Shown here: in pieces, positions 6,250 to 8,762 of the stretch | Position numbering within the stretch: the stretch's first letter is position 1 | Layout of the letters: every line of letters begins with the position of its first letter | Translations under genes and position numbers: made by a program | Assembly: GCA_036522895.1 (NCBI GenBank) | Contig: DATDEX010000262.1 | Span: 1 to 8,762 of the forward strand | Direction of reading: 5' to 3' | Length of the DNA: 8,762 nucleotides | From: JAIOPA01 sp036522895 | Lineage (GTDB): Bacteria > Eisenbacteria > RBG-16-71-46 | Notes under the pieces: generated by a model | Databases searched by the model: none | Seen by the model: only the letters and a program-made list of their open reading frames with translations | Told to the model about the DNA's origin: nothing

Positions 6250-8057
6250 TCAAGCGGCTGCGCGACACGCTCCCGCGTCTGTCGCGCGTCTTCACCGCGT
6301 TCCTTCCCCGTGTGCGCCCGCACAGCGTCGAGCTGGCGGGCGGACTCGTTCTCGGGATGATCGTCGCGGCCACCGAGGTCATGAAGCCGTGGCCGCTCCA
6401 GGTGGTGTTCGACCTGGTGCTCACGACCTACAACCCCACCAAGCCCGGGAAGCACCACCACATTCACGGCCCCTCCGCGCTGGTCCAGCCGTGGCTCCAG
6501 GGCCACTCGACCACGAGCATCCTCATCGCGGCGACCGCGGCTATCCTGATCATCTCGGTGGTCGGCGGCCTGGCCGAGTACGGCGAGACGGTCGTGCTCT
6601 CGAACGTCGGCCAGCGCATCGTCGCCAAGCTGCGCCGCGACCTGTTCCGCCAGCTCATGCGGCTGCCCACGCTGTTCCACACCAGCCGCCAGCAGGGCGA
6701 CCTGCTCATGCGCCTGACCGGCGACATCGTGCTCCTGCGCGAGCTCCTCGTGGGCAACATCCTCGACAGCGTCGGCGCGTTGCTCGTCATCATCGGCACG
6801 CTGATCGCCATGCTGTGGATGGACTGGCGGCTCACGCTCCTCTCGCTCGCCATCGTCCCGCTCGTGGCGCTCGCGGGTGCCCACTTCAGCCGGAAGATCC
6901 GCGACCTCGTGGGGCAGAACCGCCGGAAGGAGGGCCAGCTGGCCTCCAGCGCGGGCGAGGCGCTGGGCGCCATCCACGTGCTGCAGGCGTTCGGCGCGGC
7001 GGATCGCGCCTCGAAGGCGTACGAGAAGCAGAACCGCTCGAGCCTCCGCTCCGGCATGAAGGCGGGGCGCGTCGAGGCCATGCTCGCGCGCACGCTCGAC
7101 CTGCTCACCGCAGCCGGCACGGCGGTGACGCTGCTGCTGGGCGCCACCGCGGTGGCGCGCGGCGAGCTCACGCCCGGCAGCCTGCTCGTGTTCCTGACCT
7201 ACCAGCGCACGCTGTTCAAGCCCGTTCGCCAGCTGGCGCGCATCGCGGCGCGCTCCGCCAAGGCTTCGGCCTGCGGCGAGCGCGTGCTCGAGGTGCTGGA
7301 GACACCCGTCACGGTCACGGACGAGCCCGGGGCGATCGACTGCGGGCGCCTGGGCGGCGCGATCGAGCTGGACCACGTCACGATGCAGTACCCGCGCGGT
7401 GACGTCGCGCTCGCGGACGTGTCGTTCTCGGTTCCGGCCGGGGCCGTGGCGGTGATCCGCGGCGAGTCGGGCGCCGGCAAGAGCACGCTGCTGTCACTCA
7501 TGCCGCGCCTCATGGATCCCACCGGCGGTGTCATCCGGGTCGACGGGCAGGACCTGAAGCGCTTCACCCTCGACTCGCTCCGTTCCCAGATCGCGATCGT
7601 GTTCCAGGAGTCGGTGCTGTTCGGGATGAGCCTGCGCGAGAACATCGCGCTGGGTGACCCGAACGCGAGCCCGGAGGAGGTCGAGGCCGCGGCCGAGCGA
7701 GCCGGCGTCATGCGGTTCGCGCCCGAGCTCCCGAACGGCCTCGACACCGTCGTGGGCGAGCGCGGGGCCCAGCTCTCGGGCGGCCAGCGCCAGCGCGTGG
7801 CGCTCGCCCGCGCGGCGCTCCGGAACGCGCCGATCCTGATCCTGGACGAACCGTTCTCGCACCTGGATGAGGTCAGCCGCGACCACGTCCTGGCCGCGTT
7901 GCGCACCGTCTCGTATGGGCGCACCGTGCTGCTCGTGACGCACCAGGACCATCCGGGCTTCACCGCCGACGTCGAGGTGGTGCTGGCGGGCGGCCGGGTG
8001 GTCTCCGTGAAGGGAGGAGTCCCGCCGGCGGCCGTGGGCGCCGGCGTGCCGGCATGA
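6237..8057 (+). CDS. ABC exporter half-transporter (membrane domain fused to ATPase)
   Basis: This 606-residue protein has the MsbA/ABCB-type layout and would act as a homodimer in the inner membrane, exporting or flipping a substrate using ATP. The membrane domain holds six hydrophobic segments at about 31-58, 93-113, 176-195, 199-216, 286-306 and 314-330. The ATPase domain is complete: Walker A GESGAGKST (409-417), Q-loop Gln457, signature LSGGQRQR from 513, Walker B ILILDEP with Asp537 and catalytic Glu538, D-loop HLDE, and H-loop His569. The loop between the first two helices is extended and carries KHHHIHG (72-78). The C-terminal tail (VPPAAVGAGVPA) looks unconserved. It overlaps the glycosyltransferase before it by 13 bases and the kinase-like gene after it by four (ATGA). 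Context suggests a glycolipid, oligosaccharide or glycosylated small molecule as cargo; sequence alone cannot separate these from drug or peptide export. Confidence 0.93.
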   Translation: MAGLIKRLRDTLPRLSRVFTAFLPRVRPHSVELAGGLVLGMIVAATEVMKPWPLQVVFDLVLTTYNPTKPGKHHHIHGPSALVQPWLQGHSTTSILIAATAAILIISVVGGLAEYGETVVLSNVGQRIVAKLRRDLFRQLMRLPTLFHTSRQQGDLLMRLTGDIVLLRELLVGNILDSVGALLVIIGTLIAMLWMDWRLTLLSLAIVPLVALAGAHFSRKIRDLVGQNRRKEGQLASSAGEALGAIHVLQAFGAADRASKAYEKQNRSSLRSGMKAGRVEAMLARTLDLLTAAGTAVTLLLGATAVARGELTPGSLLVFLTYQRTLFKPVRQLARIAARSAKASACGERVLEVLETPVTVTDEPGAIDCGRLGGAIELDHVTMQYPRGDVALADVSFSVPAGAVAVIRGESGAGKSTLLSLMPRLMDPTGGVIRVDGQDLKRFTLDSLRSQIAIVFQESVLFGMSLRENIALGDPNASPEEVEAAAERAGVMRFAPELPNGLDTVVGERGAQLSGGQRQRVALARAALRNAPILILDEPFSHLDEVSRDHVLAALRTVSYGRTVLLVTHQDHPGFTADVEVVLAGGRVVSVKGGVPPAAVGAGVPA

Positions 8058-8762
8058 CCTCGATGACGACCCCACGGTTGCCCGAGCTGGCCGAGCTCCT
8101 CGATCCCGCGTCGCTTCACGCACGGCTCTCGGGCGTCGCGGACGCGCGCGCGACCCTGGCCGGCGCGCGGCCGTTCTACCTGCGCTGGAAGCCCGACACG
8201 AGCGCGCTGCTCGGCGTCGAACTCGAATGGCGAACCGCCGAGGGCGTGACCCGGACGCTCGCCTCGCTCTACCTGGGCGAGGGACTCTCCGAAGCCGGCA
8301 GCAAGGCCGCCACGCTGCGCCTCGTCGAGCCGGTGCTCGGGCCGGCGCTCGCCCGACTCGACGACGCGCTCTACCTCGCGTTCCCGAACGACCGGCTGCT
8401 CAAGGGTCTCTCGGCCGTGGCCGACGTGCGCCGGGTCGGAAACCGGCTCACCTCGCCCGGCACGCCGTTCAAGGTGCGCGGGTTCCGGAAGGCGCGCGGC
8501 TCGGTCGTGCGCCCGGTCCGCTGGAAGCCGGGGCGCCGGGCGGTGGTCGAGCTCGATCTCGTGTTCGTGAACGACGCCACCTCGGCGAGCGAGCCCTGGC
8601 ATGCGTACGCGCGCGTCATGCCCGCGAGCGAGCTCGACACGCGGCTCGCCCGCTGGCTCGCCGCCGCGCAAGTGCCCGCCGCCGGCGCGCCCGAGGTCCT
8701 GTTCGTGGACCGCGAGCGGAGCTGGTTCGCGACCGCGGTCGCCCCCGGTGCCGCGCTCGCGG
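8054..8762 (+). CDS. APH-like phosphotransferase, N-terminal part
   Basis: The gene starts at an ATG overlapping the ABC stop (ATGA) and remains open to the right edge, giving 236 residues without a stop. The visible part resembles the N-terminal lobe of aminoglycoside-phosphotransferase/maltokinase-like kinases. It has two similar beta segments, YLRWKPDTSALLGVELEW (42-59) and VRWKPGRRAVVELDLVF (155-171), separated by FPNDR (110-114). The R-W/Y-K-P-G repeat and FPND motif are familiar from the phosphotransferase enzyme family. YARV (185-188) occupies the place where such kinases usually carry the ATP-binding lysine (Y-x-K-V), so Arg187 may be a substitution. The catalytic HGD and metal-binding Asp would lie beyond the window. 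No Shine-Dalgarno is seen, so translation probably depends on coupling; ATG 8063 is an alternative start. It may phosphorylate a sugar, lipid or small-molecule acceptor in the same pathway. Family assignment is moderate and substrate unknown. Confidence 0.65.
   Translation, partial: MTSMTTPRLPELAELLDPASLHARLSGVADARATLAGARPFYLRWKPDTSALLGVELEWRTAEGVTRTLASLYLGEGLSEAGSKAATLRLVEPVLGPALARLDDALYLAFPNDRLLKGLSAVADVRRVGNRLTSPGTPFKVRGFRKARGSVVRPVRWKPGRRAVVELDLVFVNDATSASEPWHAYARVMPASELDTRLARWLAAAQVPAAGAPEVLFVDRERSWFATAVAPGAALA

Noticed and set aside
5943..8671. Two long minus-strand open frames (5943-7376 and 7199-8671)
   Set aside because: They lie opposite the third glycosyltransferase, the ABC exporter and the kinase-like gene, lack domain motifs and have compositions typical of antisense shadow frames.

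Overview
The window is high-GC bacterial DNA with tightly packed genes, frequent GTG starts and AGGAG-type ribosome binding sites. It looks chromosomal: I see no tRNA, rRNA, transposase, CRISPR array or other mobile-element signature. The proteins suggest a high-GC, probably Gram-negative-type lineage, such as the Gemmatimonadota, Eisenbacteria or myxobacterial kinds of genome where ECF sigma / zinc-finger anti-sigma / TPR trios are common. No marker gene is present, so the phylum is a guess.

Left part (1-2426, minus strand): a three-gene regulatory module read leftward. It encodes an ECF-type RNA polymerase sigma factor (2426-1815), a soluble putative anti-sigma protein with a variant zinc-binding motif and a beta-rich C-terminus (1739-1128), and a long tetratricopeptide-repeat protein (1124 to beyond base 1). 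The last gene has no stop codon in the window and its C-terminus is missing.

Middle (2427-2637): a 211-base intergenic region between the divergent gene sets. It should hold both promoters. It contains several short inverted repeats, including CCGGACA...TGTCCGG just upstream of the rightward operon.

Right part (2638-8762, plus strand): a translationally coupled operon of five genes, each overlapping the next by 4 to 26 bases. In order these are a COG4671/MurG-like GT-B glycosyltransferase, a WcaL-like family 4 glycosyltransferase, a second family 4-type glycosyltransferase, a full-length ABC exporter half-transporter (membrane domain plus ATPase), and the N-terminal part of an APH-like phosphotransferase that runs off the right edge. 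The simplest reading is that the glycosyltransferases build a glycan or glycoconjugate in the cytoplasm, the ABC protein dimer flips or exports it, and the kinase-like protein modifies a sugar, lipid or small-molecule intermediate. The product is not identifiable from sequence alone. Whether the sigma module controls the operon is plausible from the divergent layout but unproven.
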